From Methanococcus voltae (lineage in GTDB: Archaea > AGJL01 > Methanococci > Methanococcales > Methanococcaceae): 64,000 bases of DNA. The notes beneath the pieces are model-generated. The model saw only the letters and a program-made list of their open reading frames with translations. It was not told the DNA's origin and did no database searches. Shown here piece after piece: positions 10,594-21,171 of this stretch. Position 1 is the stretch's first letter. The number at the start of each line of letters is the position of its first letter. Where the stretch lies: NCBI RefSeq assembly GCF_024807655.1, contig NZ_JANUCR010000002.1, positions 124,001-188,000 of the forward strand, given 5' to 3'. Both the position numbers and the translations under genes were made by a program.

Positions 10594-11439
10594 TTATTTT
10601 ATTTTTTTAATCCATTCTATATTATTGGATAATACACATCTCGCAACAGATACAAAATCACAATATTTTAACATTTTTTTTGCATCTTCAACGGATTTAA
10701 CTGAATTATTACCTATAATTATAATATCGGGGAATGCAATTCTTATATCTTTCAAATAATCCAAATCTGCATAATTATGACCTGGATTAAAACAATCAAT
10801 ATGTATACCGTCAATGTAATCCATTATGCTATTTTCCTCAAAATTTTTAATTAATTCTTCCGAAGAAATATAATTTGCCCTTATCTTAATGAAAACAGGG
10901 ATTGAATTGTCTGAATCTGTTATATTTATATTTCTAATTATATTAGTATCTTTGATAAATTTAAGAATATTACATAAATTTTTCATTCCTTTTTTTGTGA
11001 TTAATTCTTGCCCAAGTCCTAAATTAGTAATTTCAGGCTGTCTACAATGGCAATTAAATTCAATTATATCGCAATTTTCAATAATGGTTTTTAAATTATC
11101 TAATAAATATGGATTACTTTTTAAATCTAAATCTTTAAATCTAATATTTGCAGAAATTAAAGAATTTTTACCATATGGGGAATTTTTAATTTCAAAAGTT
11201 TCATTTTTTATATATTCGCTAAATTTATTCAGGGGGATATTGAATTCTTTTCTACCCCTATTTTCGATTTCAAAGCTTGCTTTTAATGTTTCATTATCGA
11301 GGTTGTATGCACCAATACATATAATTCCAAAATTATCAAATTTTTTACAAAATTTTGCATCGGTTATTCCGGCCATAGGTGCAAGAACGATTTTATTTTT
11401 TAATTTTTTTAATTTTTGGTAATGTTTTAAATTTGCCAT
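10594..11439 (-). CDS. Dus-like TIM-barrel flavoprotein (archaeal nifR3-related)
   Basis: The product is 281 residues. The opening NKIVLAPMAGITDAKFC is the FMN-binding start of the dihydrouridine synthase fold, and IEFNCHCRQPEITNLGLGQELI and VFIKIRANY match later barrel strands. It fits the archaeal 'TIM-barrel, nifR3-related' group (TIGR00736) better than genuine tRNA Dus enzymes. The Dus active-site segment (N-x-GCP) appears here as NCHCRQP, so tRNA-dihydrouridine synthase activity is uncertain. GAGGAATAT precedes the ATG. It sits 5' of nothing in the same operon and reads away from arfA with a 200-bp gap. Confidence 0.75.
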   Translation of the reverse strand: MANLKHYQKLKKLKNKIVLAPMAGITDAKFCKKFDNFGIICIGAYNLDNETLKASFEIENRGRKEFNIPLNKFSEYIKNETFEIKNSPYGKNSLISANIRFKDLDLKSNPYLLDNLKTIIENCDIIEFNCHCRQPEITNLGLGQELITKKGMKNLCNILKFIKDTNIIRNINITDSDNSIPVFIKIRANYISSEELIKNFEENSIMDYIDGIHIDCFNPGHNYADLDYLKDIRIAFPDIIIIGNNSVKSVEDAKKMLKYCDFVSVARCVLSNNIEWIKKIK

Positions 11440-11640
11440 ATTATCATATTCCTCAGAATACTCTTAACGTTCTTAAATTTCATAAATTATGGTATAAAAT
11501 ATAATAAAACATAATTATACTATAAGTTATAAAACTAATTATAAAAATTGAAAACTTAAACTTGATTAATTAATTAATTAATTTAAAATAGATATTTGGG
11601 AATATATGAATATTAATATATAACTCATTTAATAAATGGA

Positions 11641-12447
11641 TTAAATTGAGCAAGTATAATTATGTGGTATTTTAAGAGATTCTTCAGAGTTTTGTTTTAA
11701 GGTATATACTGAACCTTCACATTTACCATCCCTTATTATTTCCAAACCAATATCTGCAAGATTTGAAGCATCTTCCGCAGTTTTCCCAATACCTAAACCT
11801 GCTTTTAAACTAATTCCATCTGATTTTAAGATATCTTCAAACATACAACTTAAGTCATTTTCATTCATACCATTACAAGGGCACATAAAATTGTCTCCAC
11901 CTATGAAAAATCCAAGTGCGTTGTATTTTTTCAAAGATTTGAATAATTTTACTTGAGCATCTTTTATTTGTAAATATGTATCGTATGCAGAGTCTTTATC
12001 GGTCATAGTACCTGTAACATCGTCAATATCGATATGTGCCAATTGAACGTATCCTTCATTTTCAGATACTAACTCAGTTGATACATCAAATACTTCTTTC
12101 CTAACTTCATCTTGTGCGCTACCATATTCTTGTAATCTTTTTGTAGCAATTTTTTGAGCTTCGTATGGCGTTTCTGCAGAAGCTATTGACATACTTAATG
12201 TAAAAGGATATCTATTTTTAACACTGTTCTGAATTCTTTTATGTGTTTCTAAATCAATACCATTCGTAACAGCAATTAAATTGTCAAATCTTGTATAAAA
12301 TACGAGTCCTTTATGGACCCCAAATTGTAAACTTAAATCGGTATATAATCTTGATTGAAGAGCTTGTAAATCGCTTTCTCTTCGAGGATTAGGGGTTACT
12401 GTCCACGGTCCGTAATTATCAATTTGCATAACAGTTATTTGTATCAT
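11641..12447 (-). CDS. arfA: GTP cyclohydrolase IIa (GTP cyclohydrolase III)
   Basis: The product is 268 residues. It opens the GTP ring to the formylated pyrimidine that feeds the 5-deazaflavin (F420) and riboflavin branches in archaea. The N-terminus [19 protein letters not shown] is characteristic, and two related domains carry GGDNF-like and HIDIDDVTG metal/nucleotide segments resembling nucleotidyl cyclase and GGDEF folds. Full length compared with the M. jannaschii enzyme (about 268). A strong GGAAGGAGAT precedes the ATG. cofD, another F420 gene, follows upstream on the same strand, but 289 bp separate them, so co-transcription is not obvious. Confidence 0.95.
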   Translation of the reverse strand: MIQITVMQIDNYGPWTVTPNPRRESDLQALQSRLYTDLSLQFGVHKGLVFYTRFDNLIAVTNGIDLETHKRIQNSVKNRYPFTLSMSIASAETPYEAQKIATKRLQEYGSAQDEVRKEVFDVSTELVSENEGYVQLAHIDIDDVTGTMTDKDSAYDTYLQIKDAQVKLFKSLKKYNALGFFIGGDNFMCPCNGMNENDLSCMFEDILKSDGISLKAGLGIGKTAEDASNLADIGLEIIRDGKCEGSVYTLKQNSEESLKIPHNYTCSI

Positions 12448-12736
12448 TTTTATCTCCTTCCTGAGATTATGTATTTATGCTAAACCATATACATTTTAAT
12501 CATTGCACATTTTAATCATATGCTTATTATTACTTACTTTCATATATTTTATTTCCTATTATTTAATACCATAACATATTAATTATTTTTAATATTGTCT
12601 ATTATATTTAATACCATTATTAATTTTATATTCAATATGTATAATATCATTACTTTTGAGGGTTTAAAAATTTAAATTTTCCATTATTATTGTAATATTA
12701 AAGCATTTTTTAATAATATCTTATACTATATATCCA

Positions 12737-13762
12737 TTATTCTTTAAAATTCTTAACATAGTGATTTAAGATATTTTTTGCAAGTTCTTTTTTATTATCT
12801 ATATTTTTCATAATAGTATTACATTTGAATATCTTAATTTTATTATCGATATTGCCTATATTATCAGTTTCATCGGTGTTATCAGTTTCGTCCATTATAA
12901 AAACATCTAATATATCGTTATATATTTCGTAGACACTTTTTGAACTGACATTATAACCTTTAGCTTTCATCAAAGTACCTGCAGGTCCACTAACTGGGTT
13001 ATTACCAATTATTGGCGAAACTGCGTATACAATTTTGTTTTTTAAACATTCTCTAATTTTTGGAACACTTAATATAGGATTTATTGACGTAATGGGATTA
13101 GATGGACCAATGATTACAATATCACTATTTTCAATATCTATAAGGGCGTTTTCAACAGCATCGGCGTAGTTTGAGTTTTCATAGAATACATCTACTACTT
13201 TAGCATTTCCTCGCCTATTTACCCAAAAGTCGTGAAATTTTATTAATATATTTTTTTGATTTTCACATCCCTCATCAACGATTAAAATTTTAGTCTGAAT
13301 TTTATCATTACTCATAGGATATATTTTAGTAGATATGCCGAGTCCTTCCCTAACGTCATCGATTATATCAGAAAGTTTAACGCCTTTTTTTATTAAAGTA
13401 CTCTTGTAGGTTTTCAAAGCCCTGTCTTTGTCTCCAATTTTTAAGACTTCATCAAATCCATATTTTTTTAACTGCTCGTGGCAATAGAATGTATCATTTT
13501 TTACTCCATACCAAGTTTCTTCATTAATAAGATTCGATAGTGAGTACAATACTGTATCTATATCGGGTGTTAAATATATATCACCAATCCAGTTATCTTC
13601 ACCCGTATTTACAATAATGGAAACATTTTCTTTGTTTAAATCTTCAATTTCCATAAATCCTTGAATTAATTTAGGCGTCCCAGTCCCTCCTGATAATATT
13701 GTAATTTTTAAGTTATTATAGTTGTTTTTATCGTTTTCATTTTTATCTGGGGTAATATTCAT
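12737..13762 (-). CDS. cofD: 2-phospho-L-lactate transferase
   Basis: The product is 341 residues. CofD transfers lactyl-2-phospho (or an equivalent) from its GDP- or GPPG-type donor to the deazaflavin Fo, making F420-0. The start ITILSGGTGTPKLIQGF is the family's phosphate-binding loop, IVNTGEDNWIGDIYLTPDIDTVLY is the diagnostic metal/Fo-binding block, and IIGPSNPITSINPILSV is also conserved. The N-terminal 19 residues are Asn/Lys-rich, and TDETDNTDETDN near 293-304 is a small internal duplication. AAGGTGAATTT directly precedes the ATG at 13762, supporting this start. Confidence 0.96.
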   Translation of the reverse strand: MNITPDKNENDKNNYNNLKITILSGGTGTPKLIQGFMEIEDLNKENVSIIVNTGEDNWIGDIYLTPDIDTVLYSLSNLINEETWYGVKNDTFYCHEQLKKYGFDEVLKIGDKDRALKTYKSTLIKKGVKLSDIIDDVREGLGISTKIYPMSNDKIQTKILIVDEGCENQKNILIKFHDFWVNRRGNAKVVDVFYENSNYADAVENALIDIENSDIVIIGPSNPITSINPILSVPKIRECLKNKIVYAVSPIIGNNPVSGPAGTLMKAKGYNVSSKSVYEIYNDILDVFIMDETDNTDETDNIGNIDNKIKIFKCNTIMKNIDNKKELAKNILNHYVKNFKE

Positions 13763-13979
13763 AAATTCACCTTTTTATGATATACATTTAGTAATTATAC
13801 ATTAACATAATAATATATCACATTTATATTTGTTTTATATTTGTTTTGAGTTATTTTTTTATAATCTCTGTAAAATAACTAAAAAAATTAAAATTAAATA
13901 ATCTCTAAATAAATAAAAAAAATAAAAAAATAGATAATTTCTGTAAAAATAATGTATTAAATTATAATATTAAATTTAC

Positions 13980-15071
13980 TTAAAGTATTGAATCTTCTAA
14001 TTCTTCGATTAATTTTTCCTTACCATCGTATTTTAATGCAATTTCTCTAAGTTTTTTCGCATTTTTGGAATAAGTTTTATCATTCTTAAGTTTCATAATT
14101 GAAGGTTCTAATTCTTTTTCGAGAATTTTATAATTAAGAGCAATTCCACATTTTAATTCTTGAATTTTTAATGCGTTGTTTTCCTGTTCAGGATGGTCTA
14201 AATCGGGGATTGTAATAATAGGTTTTCCAAAACTGACTGCTTCCATAAGTGTTGAGTGTCCCCCGTGGCAAACTATCATCGAACATTTTTTGATTAATTT
14301 ATCCATTTCTGTAGAAACTGGGATTATTTCAACATTTTTTCCTTTATTTTTTTCAAGTTTTTTAGCCACTTCATGACTACCACAAACTAATTTTACTTTT
14401 AAACCAGTTTTCTTGGATATTTCGTTTATTAACTCCAATATTTTAAGTCTATATTCAAAACCGCCGATTACACTCAATATATAATCTTCTGAATACTCGT
14501 TTTCATCTTCACCTACGTCATAACGAATTAAAGGACCGCTGAATCGTAAGTTATTAATCATTTTCAAATTGTATTCGCAAATTGTGTATGGTGCAGGCAA
14601 ATCCGGAATTATCAATTTTTCCGCAGATTTATTTACTGCATTTAATACTTTCATAACAGGATAAACGATATATTTTTCCTTTTTTTGTGTTTTTGTAGCA
14701 TTTTGATTCGTTATTATATAATAAGGCTTTTTGGAAATTTTTGATGCTAATATTGTACTGTATTTACAATCCGAAATTACCAAATCCGGGTTATAATCCT
14801 TTATTATTTGTAATTCCCTTTTAACTGCTTTTGTAGGGTGGTACTGTGTGTTAAACATACTTCTTTTAATATCAAATTTACCATTCTTTCCAGATAATTT
14901 TATTTCAGGGTATGTTTCCAATACCTCGTATTTTGATAGTTCAATAAAGTCTTTACTTTTCCCATATGCTACGAATTTAACATCATGTTTCTTAGATAAT
15001 TCTTTTCCAAGGGCAATACACCGAGTGGTATGTCCAAATCCTTCACCGCAAACTGATATCAATACTTTCAT
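13980..15071 (-). CDS. MJ1255-type glycosyltransferase (GT28-like fold)
   Basis: The product is about 363 residues. The opening [21 protein letters not shown] has the Gly-rich loop of MurG-like transferases, and the C-terminal half holds the nucleotide-sugar motif [20 protein letters not shown] followed by DHPEQENNA. The family (TIGR00661, MJ1255) is common in archaea and generally assigned to glycosylation or lipid-linked sugar transfer; donor and acceptor are unknown. No membrane segment is evident. The start chosen (15071) has GGTGGATATT just before it; the upstream in-frame GTG lies within that ribosome binding site. Not one of the known M. voltae agl N-glycosylation genes that I recognise. 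Confidence 0.82.
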   Translation of the reverse strand: MKVLISVCGEGFGHTTRCIALGKELSKKHDVKFVAYGKSKDFIELSKYEVLETYPEIKLSGKNGKFDIKRSMFNTQYHPTKAVKRELQIIKDYNPDLVISDCKYSTILASKISKKPYYIITNQNATKTQKKEKYIVYPVMKVLNAVNKSAEKLIIPDLPAPYTICEYNLKMINNLRFSGPLIRYDVGEDENEYSEDYILSVIGGFEYRLKILELINEISKKTGLKVKLVCGSHEVAKKLEKNKGKNVEIIPVSTEMDKLIKKCSMIVCHGGHSTLMEAVSFGKPIITIPDLDHPEQENNALKIQELKCGIALNYKILEKELEPSIMKLKNDKTYSKNAKKLREIALKYDGKEKLIEELEDSIL

Positions 15072-15352
15072 AATATCCACCTTGGAATATATTATAAATA
15101 AATTAGTTTTAATTTTGATTTTACTTTTGGTTTTTATTATTTTTAAATAATTCCTATCTCATAAATTCATATTTCATGTATTCTATACTTTTTCAAGTTT
15201 TTATACATTAAGTTTTCTTATAAATATCTCTTTGAAGTATATAAAATTTCTGATAATATCACGATAATTTACTAAAACTAATACTTAAAATAATATATTG
15301 ATAAATATAATTATGTAAAAATTATCCCATATTTAAAAGTTAAAAAAAGACA

Positions 15353-16873
15353 TTAATTGATATCAATGTCTTCAGTATCTTCAAATTTTTTTGATAATTT
15401 AATTTTATTTAATCTTCCCAATTTAATTTTTTCGACAATACCACGCTGTTCAAGGTCAGAAATCATTCTCGAAATCTTTGATTTTGTATATTCTGTAATA
15501 TCAACAATTTCTTTTTGAGATATAGTACCGTGTTCCTTTATTATATTAATAATCTCTTTTTCTTCGCTCGTTAATATATTTAATAATGTTTCGGCTTTTC
15601 CAACGCTATATTCATCGATTTTTACTTCCAATGTATCAATATGTTCTTTTTTAGATGTAAGTTCTTTATCTAATTTTTCAATTGTTTTTTTATGCTTTTC
15701 ACACAATTCTTCGTAATTTTCTAATGCTTTGATTTTAGCATCTCGCTCCGTGATTGCATCAGAAAGCTTTTCATTAATTTCTTTTTCAAATTTTAATTTA
15801 TTTTCTAAATTTGTAATTGTATTATTGCATTCCACATTTTTAATTTTATAAGCCTCTAAATCTTCGTGCAATTTTTTAAGTTCTGAATACTGTTCCGAAT
15901 TAAGTTTTTCAAGTTTTTCAATTTCTTTATTACAATTTTTTAAATTAATTTCTGAAATTTCCAAATTTTTCATTAAGTCATTTATTTCGTCTCTTTTTTC
16001 TTCATCTAATTCTTCATCTTCTATTGATTTTTTACGAATTATTTTAAGCCGGTATGCTAAATAAATCAATATTGCAATGAGTAATCCGACAATAGCAGAT
16101 AATGATATTGTATATATATTTATAATTTCATTATTGTTATTATCGTTTATTTCGTCCATTGGTGGATTTACGGGAGTTAATATTGCGTAATTAACTGAGG
16201 ATGTAAAAAATTTTTCATCTGCATCTAAATCCTTAACCCATTTGATGTATATTCTTTTACCATCCGTTTCTATGGTGTAATTTCGAGGTGATATACTTAA
16301 TATACCTTCTGCAGGTGATACAATACTTGCACCTTGTGGTAATGCGATATTCATTGTAAATTTGGAATCATAGGCTGGAACTGTAATCGTTAAAAACTTT
16401 TTACCTTGATAATCGATGTCAATATCCCTTATAAACCCAATAGTGAGTGTAGTTGTAGCTCCTGGCTTCAATGGTTCTTCAAAATCTATATTTAGTGAAG
16501 TAACTCCTTCAGAGGTACTTAAACCATACGATTTAATACCATTTTCTGAGCTTAAAGAAGGATTTGAAAATAATTGGGGAATATCAAACTTAATTTTATC
16601 AATGTTTTCACTTTCGTTATTGTATATTTTTAAAACGATAGTTTCATTTATCACGTTTGAGGTATTTATCTTACAATCAACGTTATAATTTTGTATCCTG
16701 ACACCGTCAACTGTGGAAATTGTACAAAAAGCCATTAACGCCGTCAATATTATTACTTTAAAAAGTAATCTGCTTTTAACGTTTATATTATAATTTTTTA
16801 GGCCTATTTTTACAGTATTCCCTGTTTTTGCTTTTGCTTTTAAATTTTTTTTAAAACTTTTTTTCATAATCAT
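15353..16873 (-). CDS. membrane-anchored winged-helix protein with coiled coil
   Basis: The product is 506 residues. Order: basic N-terminus (1-34), a hydrophobic segment at about 35-52 that could be a signal or anchor, a beta-rich extracytoplasmic domain (about 55-250) with N-glycosylation sequons (NTS, NET, NES, NYT), a transmembrane helix at about 254-276 (SLSAIVGLLIAILIYLAYRL), a long Lys/Glu coiled coil (about 285-425), and a C-terminal winged helix (about 430-495: LTSEEKEIINIIKEHGTISQ then TKSKISRMISDLEQRGIV). That layout suggests a one-component membrane sensor that binds DNA from the membrane. The target and signal are unknown. GGAGATAGT precedes the ATG. The gene is monocistronic. 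Confidence 0.85.
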   Translation of the reverse strand: MIMKKSFKKNLKAKAKTGNTVKIGLKNYNINVKSRLLFKVIILTALMAFCTISTVDGVRIQNYNVDCKINTSNVINETIVLKIYNNESENIDKIKFDIPQLFSNPSLSSENGIKSYGLSTSEGVTSLNIDFEEPLKPGATTTLTIGFIRDIDIDYQGKKFLTITVPAYDSKFTMNIALPQGASIVSPAEGILSISPRNYTIETDGKRIYIKWVKDLDADEKFFTSSVNYAILTPVNPPMDEINDNNNNEIINIYTISLSAIVGLLIAILIYLAYRLKIIRKKSIEDEELDEEKRDEINDLMKNLEISEINLKNCNKEIEKLEKLNSEQYSELKKLHEDLEAYKIKNVECNNTITNLENKLKFEKEINEKLSDAITERDAKIKALENYEELCEKHKKTIEKLDKELTSKKEHIDTLEVKIDEYSVGKAETLLNILTSEEKEIINIIKEHGTISQKEIVDITEYTKSKISRMISDLEQRGIVEKIKLGRLNKIKLSKKFEDTEDIDIN

Positions 16874-17161
16874 ACTATCTCCAGTGTAAATTTGATAGTA
16901 ATTGATTTAATTTTATTAATTAGGGTTAATTAATTTAAATTATTGTATTATTTATGTAATCCATTATATTTATAATGTTTAAGTTTAATTTTTGAATAAC
17001 ATACGTATTTATATAATATTTAGACTTTTCACTTCTCATTTGTAAATTAAAGATTAAGTTAAAAGTTATGGGGTAGATTACGTAAATTCAACATATTCGT
17101 AATCGTATTTTTTAGTTAGTTATACCAATATTAATTTTATCAAAATATTATTATATCATTA

Positions 17162-18106
17162 TTAATTAAACAGCTCCTTTTCAATTTCTTCAGCAGCTAT
17201 TACCATGTTTTTTAATTTACCGAAAGCAACACTCTCGGGTAATAATCTCATACCACAATCAGGGTCAATAATGATATTGTTGTCTAAATCATCGTTTATA
17301 TAATCATTCTGTTTTATAATATCAATACCTTCGTTTAAAAGTTCTTTGATATTATCAATCGTATCAATAGTCTTTAATTTGGTATTAATACATCCAAAAC
17401 CTACTTTTTTCTTGCAAATTTCTAAAATATCTAAATTATCTCGATTTGATGCAAATTCGTGGTCTAATATATCAACGTTAAACTCATTTAGCTCTTCAAA
17501 GATATTCTTAACATTACCGCACACGTGAATCGCAGTAGGTACGTTTAAACCTTTAGTTATCTCGTCAATAGCTTTTTTAGCAACTTTCATATCATATAAT
17601 CCTGTTGATAAGATAGGTTCGTCAATTTGTATAACCTTAACATAATCTTGTATTGACAAAGCTTCCTTATTGAGTGCTCTTGCTAAGTCCATAATTAAAT
17701 TTTCATCTTTATTGTCTGAATAATATCTTTCAACCCTAACAGACGAAGCTATGGTACAAGCACCTGTTAAAAGACCTTTTACGCCGACATTAGGATTTTT
17801 TGATTTAACATATTCGTTTGTATATTTTAAATCTTTAAAAGTAATAGGTTTTAAAAATTCTATTCTATCAACAACTTTTTTGCCCTGGAATCCATACATT
17901 TGGCTTGTAAATATATCTACCATATCCCCACGGACTTGACCATCGCTTATGATATCGATTTTGGCTTCAAGTTGCGCTTCTATGGCTCTATCCATTGATT
18001 TCTTAAATCTATCAAATAATCCTAATTTATCAAGTACTTTTTCTTTAAAATTTTGGGGCTGCTGACGTTTAAGAACGGGATAACTTCCCACAACAGTTTT
18101 TATCAT
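17162..18106 (-). CDS. metE: archaeal short MetE-type methionine synthase
   Basis: The product is 314 residues, corresponding only to the C-terminal catalytic barrel of cobalamin-independent MetE. Visible are TVVGSYP at the start, ISDGQVRGDMVD, VIQIDEPILSTG, and the zinc ligands in IHVCGN (His, Cys) and IDPDCGMRLL (Cys). The archaeal short enzyme from Methanothermobacter takes methyl groups from a methylcobamide rather than folate, and the same is inferred here. GGTGATTAA precedes the ATG. It lies downstream of, and on the same strand as, no close partner; the ACT-domain gene is 194 bp further along. Confidence 0.88.
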   Translation of the reverse strand: MIKTVVGSYPVLKRQQPQNFKEKVLDKLGLFDRFKKSMDRAIEAQLEAKIDIISDGQVRGDMVDIFTSQMYGFQGKKVVDRIEFLKPITFKDLKYTNEYVKSKNPNVGVKGLLTGACTIASSVRVERYYSDNKDENLIMDLARALNKEALSIQDYVKVIQIDEPILSTGLYDMKVAKKAIDEITKGLNVPTAIHVCGNVKNIFEELNEFNVDILDHEFASNRDNLDILEICKKKVGFGCINTKLKTIDTIDNIKELLNEGIDIIKQNDYINDDLDNNIIIDPDCGMRLLPESVAFGKLKNMVIAAEEIEKELFN

Positions 18107-18300
18107 TTAATCACCCACTAATATAATTGACCATTTAAATTTTTTAACACATTATAAAATATAATAAAACATATTTAATATTTACATTTTTTATTAATAT
18201 AAACAATATCTAATATATAAGTTATGGAAAATGACAACGTCAATATATAAAAAAATAAAAATAGAATAAAATAAAAATAAGGCGAAAAAATTTAAAATGA

Positions 18301-18963
18301 TTAAATAACTTTTTTATTGATTCTACTTATGTCAAATTTAGCTGTTGAGGCAATTGTCATTACTGCAAGAACGCCTGCTTGAACTGGGTCGGAAACAACT
18401 AAATCAACGTGATTAACAACGCTACCAAACATATTTAAGGATATAATTGGTAAATCCGTGTTTTCTTTCACTTGCTTAACTGCTTCGGTTATTTTTCCAC
18501 CCATTAACGAACCTGCAAGTACTAATACTCCAGCTCTCGGCAATCTCTGAAATGCTAAAATTGCGTTGTATAGTTCTTCTTCGCCCACAATGGGTATTGT
18601 ATCGATACTTATACGTTCTCCTCGTATATTATGACGGTCTGCTTCACTAATTGCCCCGATTGCGACTTGTGTTACTTGGCTACCACCACCAAATATAATT
18701 ACTCTTTTACCAAATATTTTGTCCATCGTATCGTGAACTTCAACATTACTAACAAATTCCAAGCTGTTTATCTTAGAAACCGTTTTTTCGATATCACTTA
18801 AATTTTCAGCTTCCAAATGAATCAATTCTTTACCATATTCTGTTTTAAATTCGTGAATATATGATATACAACCTTTATCTTCCTTAATTATGTTAAGAAT
18901 CGATTGAATGTTTTTGTTATTCACGTCGGTTTCAATACTAAGTCCAATTTCGTTTTTATACAT
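18301..18963 (-). CDS. ACT-domain regulatory protein (DUF5612-like)
   Basis: The product is 220 residues. The first about 80 residues have an ACT-like pattern (IGLSIETDVNNKNIQSILNIIKEDKGCISYI, then a second alpha-beta unit), and the rest (KRVIIFGGGSQVTQVAIGAISEADRHN, GVLVLAGSLMGGKITEAV, PIISLNMFGS) looks like a small Rossmann-type domain, consistent with the archaeal DUF5612 family. ACT domains bind amino acids, so a metabolic sensor role is likely. It lies beside metE on the same strand, which hints at methionine or homocysteine sensing, but this is inference. AGGGATTAA precedes the ATG. Confidence 0.6.
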   Translation of the reverse strand: MYKNEIGLSIETDVNNKNIQSILNIIKEDKGCISYIHEFKTEYGKELIHLEAENLSDIEKTVSKINSLEFVSNVEVHDTMDKIFGKRVIIFGGGSQVTQVAIGAISEADRHNIRGERISIDTIPIVGEEELYNAILAFQRLPRAGVLVLAGSLMGGKITEAVKQVKENTDLPIISLNMFGSVVNHVDLVVSDPVQAGVLAVMTIASTAKFDISRINKKVI

Positions 18964-19010
18964 TTTAATCCCTATTTAATACCATTTATAATTTAATAAA
19001 TATTGCAACA

Positions 19011-19034
19011 TAATAATAATAATAATAATAATAC
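19011..19034. repeat. (AAT)8 microsatellite, intergenic
   Basis: Eight AAT-type triplets between the ACT-domain and htpX genes, just upstream of the ACT-domain gene's 5' end. Confidence 0.9.
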
Positions 19035-19258
19035 TAATAATAGTATACTAACATTATACTAACATTATAACAAACTGTTTATTTAATTATTTAAATTTAT
19101 ATTTTTAATTAATATATACAAAATTGTAGTACCATTATTTAAAAGTTATTTAATTTTGGATAAATTATACGCACATATCCCATAATTGAGGGGCTAATTA
19201 ATAAATCTAAAAAAGTTAAATAAATTGTAATATATTTTGGAATATCGAAAGTTAGCTT

Positions 19259-20113
19259 TTAACGTAGATATTTGGGATTTCCTGCCATTTCCATAAGTTT
19301 ATTAATCCTATCTGCTGTTGAAGGGTGCGTGGAGAATAAACTTGCAAAATCTTTACCTCTAAATGGATTTACAATAAACATATGCGCTGTAGCTTGATTA
19401 CCATTCTTTAAAGGTACTGCATTCACTCCTTTTTCTAATTTATTAAGTGCATTCGCTAAATAAACTGGATTTGAATATAAAGCACCGGCTTCATCTGCTT
19501 TATACTCATTTTGTCGAGAAATTGCCATTTGTATAATTGATGCGGCAATTGGTGCAACTATTATTGCTAACAATGAGCCCACTAAACCGCCGGGGTTGTC
19601 GTTATCTCGACCGCCACCAAATATTAAACCCCATTGTAATACGTGGGTCATATAAACAATAGCACCGGCTATTGTAGCTACTATTGAGCCTGTAAGTATA
19701 TCCCTATGTTTTACGTGCCCGATTTCGTGAGCGATAACCCCTTCCAGTTCTTGTTCGGTTAATATTTCCATAATTCCTAAAGTGACAGCTACAACGGCCT
19801 TTTTTGGACTTCTACCGGTAGCAAAAGCATTAGGAGTTTCTGTATTTATAAGGGCTACTCTTGGCACGGGTATATTTGCACGTTCTGCAACTCTTGAAAC
19901 TATTCTATAAAGCTCAGGAGCTTCTTCTTCACTTACAATTCTTGCACCATATGATGATAAAACTATTTTATCACTATAAAAGTATGCGATTAAGTTGGGA
20001 ATTAGTGCAAATAATATTGCAAATATTGGGGGTATGTTAAATAAACTGCAGACTGCATATAGTAAACCAGTTAATCCTGCCATTAATAATATTATTTTCG
20101 CTGTATTTAGCAT
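19259..20113 (-). CDS. htpX: M48 membrane metalloprotease HtpX
   Basis: The product is 284 residues. Two N-terminal membrane segments (residues 5-45) are followed by RANIPVPRVALINTETPNAFATG, the zinc site HEIGHVKHRD (HEXXH) near residue 130, two more membrane segments around 143-190, and the third ligand region QNEYKADEAGA. The C-terminus has the conserved FSTHPSTADRI. HtpX removes damaged membrane proteins in bacteria; a similar quality-control role is expected here. GGTGTAATT precedes the ATG. It is a stand-alone gene of full family length. Confidence 0.95.
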   Translation of the reverse strand: MLNTAKIILLMAGLTGLLYAVCSLFNIPPIFAILFALIPNLIAYFYSDKIVLSSYGARIVSEEEAPELYRIVSRVAERANIPVPRVALINTETPNAFATGRSPKKAVVAVTLGIMEILTEQELEGVIAHEIGHVKHRDILTGSIVATIAGAIVYMTHVLQWGLIFGGGRDNDNPGGLVGSLLAIIVAPIAASIIQMAISRQNEYKADEAGALYSNPVYLANALNKLEKGVNAVPLKNGNQATAHMFIVNPFRGKDFASLFSTHPSTADRINKLMEMAGNPKYLR

Positions 20114-20346
20114 AATTACACCTTATACATATTATTTAAATTTTTAGGGTTTTTAAATTAATCTTATTTTTTTTATTTGTAAATTTTAATAATTAATAAT
20201 TAATAATTTAATTAGTCATTATTTTAAGATTAAATAAATGTTATACTAATATATATAATTATTTGAAATTAATGAGAAACTAATAAAATAGGACTATATA
20301 TTAAAATTAACAATTAAAAATAGAATAAAATGAAAATTATCTGTAT

Positions 20347-21171
20347 TTATTCGTATATTTTACAAGTTATTGGATTTTTGAGTATTGATTTAACATCATC
20401 GAGTTCTTTTTCCGTGCAAATACAAAATATTGTGTTTCCTAACATAGCTTGAGAAGCACCGAGTGTAAATTTTAGGTCTTCACAAATTTCAATAATATCA
20501 TCAGTCGCAAGTCCAGTATTTTTTGCAAAGTCGTAAGAAAGTTCCATTAAATATTCTAAAGTTGGTTTTTTTAGCAATTTTTCAAGTTTAGCATCTGCGG
20601 TAATGTTTATTGTTTCTATCCATTTGGGATTATTTATTATGGTATCCGTGTTTTTATTGCCTATAATATCCACTACAACGTAATAATCGTTTATATTATC
20701 TAAATTAAGCTTTTTTACATGTGCCGGTAATCCTGGAGTAGTGGTTATACCAATACCGCCGTATTCCTGGGCAACTACGTCTCCTAAACCCGTATTACAT
20801 TTTACTTCTGCAATATGGGCTATTTCGATAGGTTTTTCATTACATTTAAAGGTATTATTTAATACGTGGGCTAAACCCAGAGAGCAACCTCCGGATGTGC
20901 CCATACCACAGCCAAGGGGAAAATCTGAAGTGTAATGAACGTCAATGTTGAAATTTTCTTCTCCAACAACTTTTTTAAAGTGATTTAACACGTCTTTAGC
21001 AGGACAAAGGTCTATTTCTTCGCCATTAAAATAAACTCTTCCCTTGCCTTCTTTTATTTCCGTATGGGTTCCTTTATCAAGTGAAAAACCAGCACCTGTT
21101 GAACCTGTTTTTAAGTTTTCGTTTTTTCTGACTATTTTAAAAAATCCTGTAATATGTGCGGGTATATACAT
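20347..21171 (-). CDS. pantoate kinase (archaeal CoA pathway)
   Basis: The product is 274 residues and belongs to the GHMP kinase superfamily. The ATP-binding glycine loop is FPLGCGMGTSGGCSLGL (about 87-103), preceded by MYIPAHITGFF and KTGSTGAGFSLDKGT. It matches archaeal pantoate kinase (PoK), which phosphorylates pantoate before condensation with beta-alanine by phosphopantothenate synthetase; that partner gene is not in the window. GGTGTCATT precedes the ATG. Homoserine or mevalonate kinases are distant relatives but differ in the N-terminal motif. Confidence 0.85.
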   Translation of the reverse strand: MYIPAHITGFFKIVRKNENLKTGSTGAGFSLDKGTHTEIKEGKGRVYFNGEEIDLCPAKDVLNHFKKVVGEENFNIDVHYTSDFPLGCGMGTSGGCSLGLAHVLNNTFKCNEKPIEIAHIAEVKCNTGLGDVVAQEYGGIGITTTPGLPAHVKKLNLDNINDYYVVVDIIGNKNTDTIINNPKWIETINITADAKLEKLLKKPTLEYLMELSYDFAKNTGLATDDIIEICEDLKFTLGASQAMLGNTIFCICTEKELDDVKSILKNPITCKIYE

